This document shows positions 8,119 through 18,400 of a stretch of 64,000 nt of DNA, piece by piece (within the stretch, counting starts at the first letter, position 1; each line of letters opens with the position of its first letter). The stretch is taken from assembly GCA_964621265.1 (NCBI GenBank), contig CAZULQ010000006.1:1-64000 (forward strand), given 5' to 3'. This stretch comes from Porcipelethomonas sp964621265. GTDB lineage: Bacteria > Bacillota > Clostridia > Oscillospirales > Ruminococcaceae. A model generated the notes under the pieces. It did not search any database. It was not told where the DNA came from and was given only the letters and a program-made list of their open reading frames with translations. A program made the translations under genes and the position numbers.

Positions 8119-10452
8119 ATGAATATTAAATTTAAAAGACTTTTAGCCGGTGTTGCAGCGCTGGTTGTGATGGCGCCTATGACATATGCCTATGCTGATA
8201 CGGAAGTAACGGAAGTCAGCGAAACAACTGCGGCTGATACTGCCGGAGATGATGGGGAAGAAGAAACCGCAAATCCTGTTGATGAGGATTTTGTTGAGAG
8301 AACTGAAGAAGAAGTAATCTCAACAATGGAGCTTGTTGCCGAAAATGATGGCTATGAGTTCTATGCGTGTACAGAAGCGCCCGATGATGCCTTTAACCCG
8401 AAGGAAAAGGGAAATCTCTTTGCAATAAAAAACAAGACAACAGGTTATATCTGGTGGTCGGCACCGATTAATGCATTCGGTGACCCTGACGCGACAAATT
8501 CACTCAGAAGAAACTTAGCTTCTGCAGTTGTTGTAACCTATGGTATTCCAAAGGATCGTTCAAGCAAGACCTTAAGGTCAGCAAACAAGGCTTCCGCAAA
8601 GTGTACAAACATTGACGGCGGCGTTAAAGTTGTATATACCTTCAAGGACTGCGGCGCGAAAATTCCTGTTGAATACACTCTTGGCGAAGACTATCTGAAC
8701 GTTAAGATTGACGTTGAAAATATCGAAGAAGAAGACATCGACCCTGCAACAGGCAAGGTGCTGACAACAATTTCTGTTTTCAACAGCTTTGGTGCGGCGT
8801 ACAAGGACGAAGAGGGAAGTTTTGTAATTCCTGACGGAAGCGGTGCGCTTATTAACTTCAACAACGGCAAGACAACTACAAAGAGCTACAGCGCAAAGGT
8901 TTATGGTTCGGACGTTTCAGCCGTTCCTACAACAAAGCCTGCTGTTACACAGAAGCTTTATATGCCTGTCTACGGCATTTTAAAGGGTGACAATGCGGCT
9001 CTCTGCGTTATTGACAAGGGCGACGCAAATGCAACTCTGACTTCAAGCGTAAGCGGACAGTCAAAGTCAGGCTATAACGTGTGCGGTTTTACATTCATGC
9101 TCAGAGGCGAGGAAAGCTACCGCATGAACGGTGAAATGGAAGACTTTACAGTATTTGAACAGGGCGAAATCAAGACAGACAACGTTGAAATGAGATACTA
9201 TCCGATTTCGGGCGAAAAGCTCTCGTTTACAGATGTTGCACTCAAATACAGGGACTATCTTGAAAAGGACGAGGCTGTTACTTCAACAGCGTCAGCTGAC
9301 CCTTCAGTTTATGTAAATCTTTATGGCGGCGTTGAAAAGCAGCAGTCAATCTTAGGTCTGCCTGTAACGCTCAACACAGAAATCACAGGCTTTGAACAGG
9401 CTAAGACAATTGTTGATGAAATGAAGAACAAGGGTGCGGACAACATGGTTTTAACCTATGATAACTGGACAGATGCAGGTATCGAGGGAACTGTTGACTA
9501 TGAGGCTGACCCTGCGGGTGTTCTCGGCGGCGAGGACGATTTCGAGTCATTCAAGAAGTATATCAGTGACAACGGCTTCTCACTTTATCCGTCAGTAAAC
9601 AACAAGGGCTTCGTTTCGGGCGACGGCTATTATACATTTACAGACACAACAACAAGAATTTCAGGCTCTTATTCAAGAATTATCACATACGACAGAGCCT
9701 ATGGCATTCAGAGCACATTCTATGAACCGATTTCACTTCTTTCACCGCTTACATTCGGTGAAGTGTATTCGGACCTGGCTGCAAATTACTCAGAGGCAAA
9801 GATTCCGGGCGTATCACTCGGTGAAATGACATCTTCGCTTTACGGTGATTACGGCAAGGATACTGTCACAAGAGACAGAGCAATGGCAATTATGGAAGAA
9901 AGCTATGGCAAAATCAAGTCGGACGTAGGTTCGATTCTTGCGGATACTGCAAATGCCTATGCGTTCTCTTCAATTGACCATATCACAAACGTTCCGCTTT
10001 ATTCAAGTGAGTTTGACATTTTTGATGAGGACATTCCGTTCTATCAGGTTGCTATGCATGGCTTAAAGCCATATTCAACAAAGGCGATAAACGGAAGTGC
10101 GGACTATAAGACATTAATGCTTATGGGCCTTGCAACAGGTTCAAACTTCAACTATGACATGCTCTATGAGGAAACAAGTGAGCTTAAGGACACAGTATTT
10201 GATATTTACTACTATGCAAACTACAAGTACTGGACTGACGCTGCGGCAAAGGGCTATGAGCTGAGCCGAGCTGTTCTGGGCGGAACAGGTACATCACGAA
10301 TCACAGGCTATGAAACAGACGGTGATGTTATCACAACAACATATGAAAACGGTACCGTTACAAAAATCAACACTGCAACAGGTGAAATTGATGTAAACGG
10401 AACAAAATATGTACTTTCAGATTATCTTGGGGAAGGAGTGAATGGAAACTAA
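8119..10452 (+). CDS. Secreted DUF5696-like protein, possibly a glycosidase-like enzyme
   Basis: A 777-aa protein with a signal peptide (1-26, ending AYA-DT), an acidic linker (27-60), a beta-sandwich-like N-terminal half (about 70-385), and a C-terminal half (about 395-740) with alternating strands and helices. Features of the latter (TEITGFEQAKTIVDEMKNKG, then MVLTYDNW, then SLYPSVNNKGF) recall the beta/alpha barrels of glycoside hydrolases. I associate it with the DUF5696 family of Firmicutes transporter loci from memory. Aspartates and glutamates in the barrel-like part could be catalytic, but none can be assigned. The stop overlaps the start of the next permease (TAATG). Likely extracellular, acting on or binding the transported glycan (inference). 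Confidence 0.65.
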   Translation: MNIKFKRLLAGVAALVVMAPMTYAYADTEVTEVSETTAADTAGDDGEEETANPVDEDFVERTEEEVISTMELVAENDGYEFYACTEAPDDAFNPKEKGNLFAIKNKTTGYIWWSAPINAFGDPDATNSLRRNLASAVVVTYGIPKDRSSKTLRSANKASAKCTNIDGGVKVVYTFKDCGAKIPVEYTLGEDYLNVKIDVENIEEEDIDPATGKVLTTISVFNSFGAAYKDEEGSFVIPDGSGALINFNNGKTTTKSYSAKVYGSDVSAVPTTKPAVTQKLYMPVYGILKGDNAALCVIDKGDANATLTSSVSGQSKSGYNVCGFTFMLRGEESYRMNGEMEDFTVFEQGEIKTDNVEMRYYPISGEKLSFTDVALKYRDYLEKDEAVTSTASADPSVYVNLYGGVEKQQSILGLPVTLNTEITGFEQAKTIVDEMKNKGADNMVLTYDNWTDAGIEGTVDYEADPAGVLGGEDDFESFKKYISDNGFSLYPSVNNKGFVSGDGYYTFTDTTTRISGSYSRIITYDRAYGIQSTFYEPISLLSPLTFGEVYSDLAANYSEAKIPGVSLGEMTSSLYGDYGKDTVTRDRAMAIMEESYGKIKSDVGSILADTANAYAFSSIDHITNVPLYSSEFDIFDEDIPFYQVAMHGLKPYSTKAINGSADYKTLMLMGLATGSNFNYDMLYEETSELKDTVFDIYYYANYKYWTDAAAKGYELSRAVLGGTGTSRITGYETDGDVITTTYENGTVTKINTATGEIDVNGTKYVLSDYLGEGVNGN

Positions 10453-11336
10453 TGAAAATAGCATATGAAAAAAGAAAAAGTCTTTATGGCTATGGATTTA
10501 TAGCTCTCTGGCTTATCGGCTCAATTATGTTTTTCATTATTCCGCTGATTCAGTCCCTGACCTATTCTTTCAGAGATATCGAGAGAAACTCATTCGGTGG
10601 TTTCATAGGACTTGAAAACTATAAAAACGCATTTATGGGAGACGAGGTTTATGCGGAAAGACTTATCTCCGTTCTGGAGACAACAGCTCTCAAAACACCT
10701 CTTATTCTCATTTTCTCACTCTTTGTTGCGGTTCTTCTCAATCAGAAGTTCCACGGAAGAGGCTTTGCAAGAGCCGTATTCTTCCTCCCTGTAATTGTTG
10801 CGACAGGTCCTGTATACAACATTATTTCAGGTAACATGGCAACAAGCGGTAACAGCGGCGCTTCACAGTTCTCAACAATGTTTGAGACAAACCTCGTAGG
10901 TGAGCTCCTCGAATTCCTCGGTATCTATGGTATCAGCGATACCCTTACGCAGACAATTCAGTCGATTACAACTGATATTTTCGGTCTTGTGTGGAATTCA
11001 GGTATCCAGATTCTTATCTTCTTAGCGGCACTTCAGAACATTCCTGTTTCTGCAAAGGAAGCGGCTCAGATGGAGGGTGCAACAGCGTGGGAATACTTCT
11101 GGAAGATTACATTCCCTTATGTAAGCCCTATGATTCTTGCAAATCTCGTATTTACAATCATTGACTCGTTTACAGACCCGAGCAACCTTGTTATGGAAAG
11201 AGTCCTCATAATGCAGAAGGACTGGCAGTATGGTCTTTCTGCGGCGATGGCGTGGGCATACTTCGCAATCGTTATTGCGGCGCTTGGTATCATCGTTGCA
11301 ATTGTAAACAAGTTTATTTACTATGAAGTTGATTAA
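10452..11336 (+). CDS. Second MalF-type sugar ABC permease
   Basis: A 294-aa membrane protein with about six helices. The EAA loop (AKEAAQMEGATAWEYFWKI) lies at about residue 200. It overlaps the stop of the DUF5696-like gene by one base. This is a second permease pair in one operon, distinct in sequence from the pair at 4096-5912. Only one binding protein is encoded, so either both pairs share it or the second relies on the DUF5696-like protein or on a distant gene. An unusual loop between helices 3 and 4 (GNMATSGNSGASQFSTMFE) lies on the outer face. Confidence 0.88.
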   Translation: MKIAYEKRKSLYGYGFIALWLIGSIMFFIIPLIQSLTYSFRDIERNSFGGFIGLENYKNAFMGDEVYAERLISVLETTALKTPLILIFSLFVAVLLNQKFHGRGFARAVFFLPVIVATGPVYNIISGNMATSGNSGASQFSTMFETNLVGELLEFLGIYGISDTLTQTIQSITTDIFGLVWNSGIQILIFLAALQNIPVSAKEAAQMEGATAWEYFWKITFPYVSPMILANLVFTIIDSFTDPSNLVMERVLIMQKDWQYGLSAAMAWAYFAIVIAALGIIVAIVNKFIYYEVD

Positions 11337-11348
11337 GGAGGGTAGGCA

Positions 11349-12356
11349 ATGGCAACAGCTATAAAAGACGACAAGGATGTCGGCAACGGCATGTCCAAAA
11401 GACAGGCCAAGAAAATCCGTATGGCAACAATGAATAAAAGTGAAATTGCCTATCTGAGAAGAAAAGCAATCGTTGAAAAGGTGTGGCCGTTCTTCAGATT
11501 TTTCATACTCTTCGGTCTTTGCTTTGTAATTTTATATCCTCTGATTTACATGATAAGCTGTGCATTCAGAGACCCGAGTGACATGAACGACCCGACAGTT
11601 ATGTGGATTCCGAGAAATCTTACACTCAAGGTTATCAAGGACACCATGACTGCCATGGATTTCTGGAACACTCTTAAAACAACACTGCTTCTCAATATCG
11701 GCTGTTCACTTGTTCAGGTCTGCTCATGTGCGCTTGCCGGCTACGGCTTTGCACGTTTCAGATTCAAGGGCAAGAGCCTGCTTTTCGGAATTGTAATCCT
11801 TATGATTTTAGTTCCGTCACAGGTTATCGCAATTCCTCAGTATCAGCAGTTCAGAAACTTCCTCGGAAATCCTGACTGGAGTCTTATCAACAATCCGCTT
11901 TCGATGTACCTCCCAGCACTCACATGCAACGGTATCCGTGCGGGACTTATGATATTCATTTTCAGACAGTTCTTCAAGGGACTTCCTAAGGAACTCGAGG
12001 ACGCGGCTTATCTTGACGGCTGCGGACCGCTGAGAACATTCGTGCAGATTATGATTCCGAACGCATTTTCATCGTTCCTTACAGTATTCCTCTTCTCAAT
12101 CGTATGGTACTGGAACGATTACTATGTAAGTTCAACATTCTTCACAAACAACCAGACTATTGCGCTTATGCTCAAGAATTTAGGCACTCAGCTCAATAAC
12201 ACAGTCTTAAAGGACCAGGGAACACTTGCATTCAGAGAACAGATTGTATGGATGGAGGCAGGCTGTCTCATCTCAATTCTTCCGATTCTCATTATGTATG
12301 CGTTTTTACAGAAACACTTCACAGAAGGTATCGAGCGTTCAGGTCTTGTTGGTTAA
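11349..12356 (+). CDS. Second MalG-type carbohydrate ABC permease
   Basis: A 335-aa protein whose N-terminal 55 residues are charged and cytoplasmic (KDDKDVGNGMSKRQAKKIRM), longer than in its paralogue. Six membrane helices follow. The EAA loop is 'KELEDAAYLDGCGPLRTFVQ' at about residue 215. The C-terminus ends in FTEGIERSGLVG, the typical MalG-family ending. AAGGAGGG lies 8 nt before the ATG. It is the last gene of the operon and is followed by a perfect terminator. Confidence 0.9.
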   Translation: MATAIKDDKDVGNGMSKRQAKKIRMATMNKSEIAYLRRKAIVEKVWPFFRFFILFGLCFVILYPLIYMISCAFRDPSDMNDPTVMWIPRNLTLKVIKDTMTAMDFWNTLKTTLLLNIGCSLVQVCSCALAGYGFARFRFKGKSLLFGIVILMILVPSQVIAIPQYQQFRNFLGNPDWSLINNPLSMYLPALTCNGIRAGLMIFIFRQFFKGLPKELEDAAYLDGCGPLRTFVQIMIPNAFSSFLTVFLFSIVWYWNDYYVSSTFFTNNQTIALMLKNLGTQLNNTVLKDQGTLAFREQIVWMEAGCLISILPILIMYAFLQKHFTEGIERSGLVG

Positions 12357-12370
12357 TATTGATTTTAAGA

Positions 12371-12400
12371 GGACACAGGCTTATTGCCTGTGTCCTTTTT
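12371..12400 (+). terminator. Terminator of the transporter operon
   Basis: Ten-base perfect stem GGACACAGGC (12371-12380) / GCCTGTGTCC (12386-12395), then TTTTT. Confidence 0.95.
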
Positions 12401-12414
12401 GCGGTCTGCGATAC

Positions 12415-12443
12415 TTGACATAGTTTCGGATAAGGAGTATAAT
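12415..12443 (+). promoter_or_regulatory. Sigma-A promoter of trpS
   Basis: TTGACA (12415-12420), 17 nt, TATAAT (12438-12443). The leader is only about 50 nt, too short for a T-box. Confidence 0.85.
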
Positions 12444-12498
12444 TAACATATATGCTGTAAAAGACGGCGAAAATAAGTTTTAACGGAGATTATCATAT

Positions 12499-13584
12499 AT
12501 GGCAAAGATTATTTTAACAGGTGACAGACCAACAGGAAAGCTTCATGTGGGACACTATGTAGGCTCACTGAGAAGACGTGTTGAACTTCAGAACAGCGGT
12601 GAATTTGATGAAATTTTCATCATGATTGCCGATGCACAGGCACTTACAGACAATGCCGACAATCCTGAAAAGGTAAGACAGAACATCATCGAGGTTGCTC
12701 TCGACTATATGTCATGCGGTCTTGACCCTGAAAAGTGCAATATGTTCATTCAGTCTCAGATTCCTGAGCTTTGTGAGCTTGCGTTTTACTACATGAACCT
12801 TGTAACTGTTTCAAGACTTCAGAGAAACCCGACAGTCAAGACAGAAATCAAGATGAGAAACTTTGAGACAAGCATTCCTGTCGGCTTCTTTACATATCCT
12901 ATCAGCCAGGCTTCAGATATCACAGCGTTCAAGGCTACAACAGTTCCTGCGGGTGAGGACCAGATGCCGATGGTTGAACAGACTAAGGAAATCGTTCATA
13001 AGTTCAATTCTGTTTACGGCGATACACTCGTTGAACCTGAAATTCTTCTTCCTACAAACCAGGCTTGTATGCGTCTGCCTGGTATTGACGGTAAGGCAAA
13101 GATGAGTAAGTCACTCGGAAACTGTATCTATCTTTCTGATTCAGCTGACGAAATCAGAAAGAAGATTATGAGCATGTATACAGACCCTGACCACATTCAG
13201 ATAAGCGACCCCGGTAAAATTGAGGGTAATACTGTATTTACATATCTTGACGCATTCTGTAAGCCTGAGCATTTTGAAAGATATCTCAGTGACTATGCTA
13301 ATCTTGACGAGCTTAAGGCACACTATCAGAGAGGCGGTCTCGGCGACGTTAAGGTAAAGAGATTCTTGAATGCTGTTCTCGAGGAGGAGCTCGAACCAAT
13401 CAGAGCAAGAAGAAAGGAACTCGAACAGGATATTCCTTATGTTTATGAGGTGCTCAGAAAGGGTACTGCCGTTGCAAAGGCAAAGGCAGAGCAGACTCTC
13501 TCAGAAGTCAAGGCGGCAATGAAGATTAACTATTTTGATGATGCTGAGCTTATCAAGGCGCAGTCAGAAAAGTATAAGGCATAG
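12499..13584 (+). CDS. trpS: Tryptophan--tRNA ligase
   Basis: A 361-aa class I aminoacyl-tRNA synthetase that charges tRNA-Trp. The nucleotide-binding signature is HVGH (in PTGKLHVGHYVGSL, residues 11-24). The second, KMSKSLGN, lies at about residue 200. The order of blocks (GEDQMPMVEQTKEI before KMSKS, then a C-terminal helical anticodon-binding part) fits TrpRS rather than TyrRS. Length is slightly above the 330-aa bacterial norm, as in many clostridial TrpRS of the longer subtype. It is a single gene with its own promoter. The stop codon TAG abuts the first base of an interspersed repeat. Confidence 0.95.
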   Translation: MAKIILTGDRPTGKLHVGHYVGSLRRRVELQNSGEFDEIFIMIADAQALTDNADNPEKVRQNIIEVALDYMSCGLDPEKCNMFIQSQIPELCELAFYYMNLVTVSRLQRNPTVKTEIKMRNFETSIPVGFFTYPISQASDITAFKATTVPAGEDQMPMVEQTKEIVHKFNSVYGDTLVEPEILLPTNQACMRLPGIDGKAKMSKSLGNCIYLSDSADEIRKKIMSMYTDPDHIQISDPGKIEGNTVFTYLDAFCKPEHFERYLSDYANLDELKAHYQRGGLGDVKVKRFLNAVLEEELEPIRARRKELEQDIPYVYEVLRKGTAVAKAKAEQTLSEVKAAMKINYFDDAELIKAQSEKYKA

Positions 13585-13688
13585 TGCGTGACCGCACAGG
13601 ACAAATTCGCTATGTTATTTTCACAGAAACATAAAACCAAGGCACGACCATATTTTTGCTAGGGGTCGATGTCCACATCGACCCCTAA
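13582..13688 (+). repeat. Interspersed structured repeat, copy A
   Basis: Begins TAGTGCGTGACCGCACA at the trpS stop. It contains a hairpin GTGCG-TGAC-CGCAC (13584-13597), a core like ACAAATTCGCTATGTTA, the block AAGGCACGACCAT (13639-13651), and a 10-bp hairpin GGGGTCGATG/CATCGACCCC. Related copies lie at 47520-47627 and, inverted and shorter, at 35564-35631. Confidence 0.8.
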
Positions 13689-13710
13689 AAAAGGTTTTTA
13701 ACAGTTCAAA

Positions 13711-13734
13711 GAGCGGATTACTCCGCTCTTTTTT
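13711..13734 (+). terminator. Terminator between trpS and the MATE gene
   Basis: GAGCGGA (13711-13717) / TCCGCTC (13722-13728), then TTTTTT. Confidence 0.85.
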
Positions 13735-13761
13735 GCCGAAAAAGAAAGAAGGAATAATAAC

Positions 13762-15108
13762 ATGATAACAGACCTTACACAGGGAAGCCCTTCAAAAGTG
13801 CTGTTTAAATTTGTGCTGCCGCTGCTCGGAAGCGTTGTATTTCAGCAGCTTTACAGCATCTCCGACAGTGTTATTGCAGGACGCTTTGCAGGTGAGGATG
13901 CACTTGCCGCAATCGGCGTTTCCTATCCGATAACCATGATTTTTATGGCTGTTGCTATGGGGTGCAACAACGGCGGTGCGGTTGTAATTTCACAGCTTTT
14001 TGGCAGTAAGCGCATGGCAGATATGAAAACTGCCGTCAACACATCGTTTGTTATGTCGGCTGTGGCGAGTATTGCTTTGCTTGTGTTCGGAGTGATAATG
14101 TGTAACCCTATGCTCAGAATGCTTGATACGCCGTCGAATATTTTTGCTGACGGTGCGTCTTATCTGAACATTTACACGCTCGGACTTCCGTTTCTGTTTT
14201 TCTATAACGTCTCGTCGGGAGTCTATACAGCTCTGGGCGACGCCAAAACGCCGATGTATCTTCTTATAGGCTCGTCGGTTGCAAACGTTATTCTCGACCT
14301 GCTTTTTGTGGCGGTATTTGAATGGGGTGTTGCAGGTGCGGCATGGGCAACCTTTATTGCACAGGGAGTTGCGGCAATTGTGTCGGTTGTACTGCTTTTA
14401 AAGCGCCTGTCAAAGCTTGAATATGAATCGAAACCGAGAATATTCGACAAGGCGATTTTCAGAAGAATTATGGTTGTGACAATTCCGAGTATACTTCAGC
14501 AGAGCTTTGTTTCTGTCGGCAACCTGTTTATCCAGCGCCTTATCAATGGCTACGGTTCGTCGGTTGTTGCGGGTTATTCCTCGGCAATCAAGCTCAACAC
14601 ATTTGCAATCATGTCCTTTGCGGCTGTAAGTAATGCAATGTCAAGCTACACAGCGCAGAATATCGGCGCAGGAAAAATCGACAGGGTTAAAAAGGGATTC
14701 CTGTCGGGCGCAAAAATAAGTCTTGGGCTTGCGCTTCCGTTTGCGCTTGCGCTATTTGTGTTCTGCAGATATTTCCTTGCACTCTTTATGGAGGACGGGG
14801 CAAGTATGGAGGCTATCGACACAGGTATCGACTTCCTCAGAACCGTTTCACCGTTCTATTTTGCAATCTGTCTGAAAATTATGCTTGACGGTCTGCTCAG
14901 GGGAATGGGCAACATGAAGGCATTTACGGTGTCGACTTTTGCAGACCTTATTCTCAGAGTTGCGCTTGCATATATAATTTCACCGTTTATGGGCGTAAGC
15001 GGAATATGGATTTCGTGGCCTATCGGATGGTGCATTGCAACTGCGACAGCATTTGTGTTCTATAAAATCAGTATGAAATCACATGTTCATACTGCTCAGC
15101 ACAGTTAA
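13762..15108 (+). CDS. MATE-family multidrug/toxin exporter
   Basis: A 448-aa integral membrane protein with about twelve helices in two homologous halves. The N-terminus (LTQGSPSKVLFKFVLPLLGSVV...LYSISDSVIAGRF) is the standard MATE start. 'GYSSAIKLNTFAIMSF' in the second half matches the family. Such proteins export cationic drugs or metabolites using a sodium or proton gradient. The ATG has AGAAGGA 9 nt upstream. It lies after a terminator and before its own terminator, with no evident promoter in the short gap, so it may depend on read-through from trpS. Substrate is unknown. Confidence 0.92.
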   Translation: MITDLTQGSPSKVLFKFVLPLLGSVVFQQLYSISDSVIAGRFAGEDALAAIGVSYPITMIFMAVAMGCNNGGAVVISQLFGSKRMADMKTAVNTSFVMSAVASIALLVFGVIMCNPMLRMLDTPSNIFADGASYLNIYTLGLPFLFFYNVSSGVYTALGDAKTPMYLLIGSSVANVILDLLFVAVFEWGVAGAAWATFIAQGVAAIVSVVLLLKRLSKLEYESKPRIFDKAIFRRIMVVTIPSILQQSFVSVGNLFIQRLINGYGSSVVAGYSSAIKLNTFAIMSFAAVSNAMSSYTAQNIGAGKIDRVKKGFLSGAKISLGLALPFALALFVFCRYFLALFMEDGASMEAIDTGIDFLRTVSPFYFAICLKIMLDGLLRGMGNMKAFTVSTFADLILRVALAYIISPFMGVSGIWISWPIGWCIATATAFVFYKISMKSHVHTAQHS

Positions 15109-15123
15109 AAAATATATACTTTC

Positions 15124-15158
15124 AAAAAACGACATGGACAGTTTCATGTCGTTTTTTT
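15124..15158 (+). terminator. Terminator of the MATE gene
   Basis: AAAAAACGACATG (15124-15136) / CATGTCGTTTTTT (15145-15157). Confidence 0.85.
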
Positions 15159-15354
15159 ATTTAGTTTCACTGTGATATATTTGCCATAAAATTATTCAGA
15201 AATATATAATGAAAAAAGGTCATTTTAGCCGAAATTATGCGGGTGTGACTTAAATGTGGTGTGTTATTTACCCAGAACGAAAAGTCGTTAATTATTTAAC
15301 TAACTTTTGTGTAATTCGTCAAAAAAAATATTGCTTTTTCTGTTATTCTATCAC

Positions 15355-15383
15355 TTGAAAATAAAAATACATAGGTGTATAAT
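15355..15383 (+). promoter_or_regulatory. Sigma-A promoter of the pectate lyase gene
   Basis: TTGAAA (15355-15360), 17 nt, TATAAT (15378-15383). Confidence 0.75.
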
Positions 15384-15433
15384 GTGGATAAGGGTGAAAA
15401 GCCCAAATATGGTAAAGAATAGGGGAAATTTTT

Positions 15434-18400
15434 ATGAAACTCAAAAAGTTCGTTTCATGTCTGCTTGCAACAGCTATTGCAGCAGGCGGAGTAATGAGCG
15501 GTGCGGCAAATTATTCCTATCTGAGATCAGGTATTGTCTCAGCTGCGGTATCAGCGCCTGCATCAACAACAGTACTCAAGGAAACAGCGTACGTTACATG
15601 GACAGCTATCAGCGGTGCTGACGGTTACAATGTATACGTAAAGCCGGAAGGCGGAAGCTACACACAGCTCGATTCAATGCTCATCAGACAGTACAACGGT
15701 TACTACAGAGCAGATGCAGTTGGTCTCAAGGCAGGCAACTACATCATGAAGGTTGTTCCTACATCAGGTGGTAAGGAAGATACTTCGAAGGCAATTGAAT
15801 CAACATCAATGAAGGTTGAAAGCTATGACAGATCAGGCTTTGCTTTTTCAAACATGAGCGAAGGTGTCGGTGCTTACAACGCAGACGGTACACTTAAATC
15901 AAATGCAGTTGTTCTTTATGTAACAGAAGATACAAAGAACACTATAACAATGGATGTTCAGACTGCTTCAAGCAAGACAACATCATGCACAGGTATCAGC
16001 GAAATCTTAAAGGCTCTCCAGAAGGGCTATGAAACAAGACCAATTGCTATTCGTCTTATCGGTAAGATCACAGCTGACGGCATGACAGGCTCAGGAGATA
16101 CAAACAACCTTCTCCTCAAGGCAAGTAGCGAAGACAGTCCTATCAAGAACATCACTGTTGAAGGTATCGGTGATGATACTACATGCTACGGCTTTGGTAT
16201 CCGTGCGCAGAGAGCTAAGAGCATCGAAGTAAGAAACCTTGCTGTAATGCTTTTCGGCGATGACGGTATTGCTCTTGAAACAGCAAACAAGAATATCTGG
16301 ATTCACAATAATGATATTTTCTACGGAACAGCAGGCTCAGACGCTGACCAGGCTAAGGGCGACGGTTCTATGGACCTTAAGAATGACTCTCAGAATATCA
16401 CAATTTCTTACAACCACTTCTGGGATTCAGGAAAAATGTCACTTTGTGGTATGAAGTCAGAAACAGGTGAAAACTGGATTTCTTATCACCACAACTGGTT
16501 TGACCACTCAGACTCAAGACATCCAAGAATCAGAACAATGTCTGTTCACGTATACAATAACTACTACGACGGTAACTCAAAGTACGGCGTTGGTACAACA
16601 ATGGGCAGTGACGCATTCGTTGAATCAAACTACTTCAGAAACTGTAAGTATCCAATGCTCATTTCAATGCAGGGCTCTGACGAAGGTACATTCTCAAGCG
16701 AAGACGGCGGTATGATTAAGGCATACGGCAACTATATGGAAGGTCAGAAGGCATTTGTTCCATACAGTGAAAACAATACAGAATTCGACGCTTATGTTGT
16801 ATCAAACAAGTCTGATACAGTTCCTTCATCTGTAAAATGTGTACAGGGTGGCGATACATACAACAACTTTGACACAAGCAGCTCAATGTATTCATATACA
16901 GCAGACGCAGCAGCAGACGTTCCTTCAATCGTTATGGCTGAATCAGGACGTCTTAACGGCGGTGACTTTGACTGGGAATTCAACGACAGCGTTGACGATG
17001 CAGATTATGATGTAAATACAGAGCTTATGGCAGCAATCAAGTCATATGACGATTCAATTGTTGCAATCGGCAGCGGATTCAAGTCAAGTGCAGAAGTTGT
17101 TGAACCAACAGAAGCTCCAACAAGCACAACAACAACTACTACATCAAAGACTACTAACTCAACAACAACTACAACTAAGACAACAACAGCTGCTCCATCA
17201 GGTGAAGAAAATGTTCCTTCAGGCGTTAAGATTTTAGGCGCAGGCGGCTGGAACGAAATGATGTACCTCATGGCTTCAGGCGTTTCAGATGCTGATGTAA
17301 CAGCAGTTTCATGGTCTGGTGCTTCAACAGGTTCACTCACAGGCGATGACCTCAAGTATCTCGTAAGAGATGTTGACGGAAACCTCCGTGTTGACGTTGT
17401 AGGACTCAAGCCTGGTACATACACACTTTCACTTACAACAAGCAAGGGTACTGTTTCAAAGAGCGGTATCATCGTAGGTGCTCAGGACCGTTCAGGTTTT
17501 GCTCACTACAACTACACATCAGGCGTAGGTGCATATAACGATGACGGTACACTCAAGGCAAATGCAGTTGTTCTTTATGTAACAGACGAAAACAAGGATA
17601 CAGTTACAGTAACATCAAAGGACGGCACAACAGTTAAGGGTATCGGTAATATCCTCAACTCAGCAGGTCAGGACAACGGCTCAGGCGCAACATCAAAGGG
17701 CGGTACTCCTAACACAAACAGCGACATCATCGAAAAGCTCGCTAAGGACGGCACACCACTCGTTGTCAGAATTATCGGCAACGTAACAGCTCCGGCAGGC
17801 GTTACAGAATTCGACTCTGTAAACTACGGTGGTTCAGAAGGTGATAACGGTTACATGGCAAGAATGCAGTCAGGTAAGGACGTTACAATCGAAGGTATCG
17901 GTACTGATGCTTGCATCAACGGCTGGGGTATCCACTTCATCGCTGAAACAGCAAATCCAGACCTCGGTAAGAGCTTCGAAGTAAGAAACATCGCATTCAG
18001 AAACGTTCCAGAAGACTGTCTCGGTATGGAAGGTCAGCAGGATGGCTCAACACTCACAGTTCCAGTTGAAAGATGCTGGATCCACAACTGTGAATTCTAT
18101 GCTCCTTCAATTTCAAATCCTGCAGAATCAGATAAGGACGGCGGCGACGGCGCTTGTGACTTCAAGCGTGGCCAGTACTTCACAAACAGCAACTGCTACT
18201 ACGAAGGCTATCACAAGACAAACCTCGTAGGTTCATCAGACTCAAGCCTCCAGTATCACCTCACATATCACCACAACTACTGGAAGAGCTGTGAATCAAG
18301 AGGACCTCTTGCACGTCAGGCTGATATCCATATGTATAATAATGTATATGACGGTCAGACAAGCTACTGCCAGAACCCAAGAGCTAACGCTTTCATCTTC

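Larger units (their letters stand above)
15109..15433 (+). other. Intergenic region before the pectate lyase
   Basis: A gap of 325 bases holding the MATE terminator and the pectate lyase promoter. The AT-rich middle (about 15160-15350) shows no gene, RNA or clear operator. Confidence 0.5.

Noticed and set aside
12444..12498. T-box upstream of trpS
   Set aside because: Only about 50 nt separate promoter and start codon. No specifier loop or T-box sequence fits.
17005..17472. 155-codon minus-strand frame rich in Val and Ser
   Set aside because: It is the antisense of the Thr-rich linker of the pectate lyase. Similar shadow frames occur opposite every Thr-rich linker.
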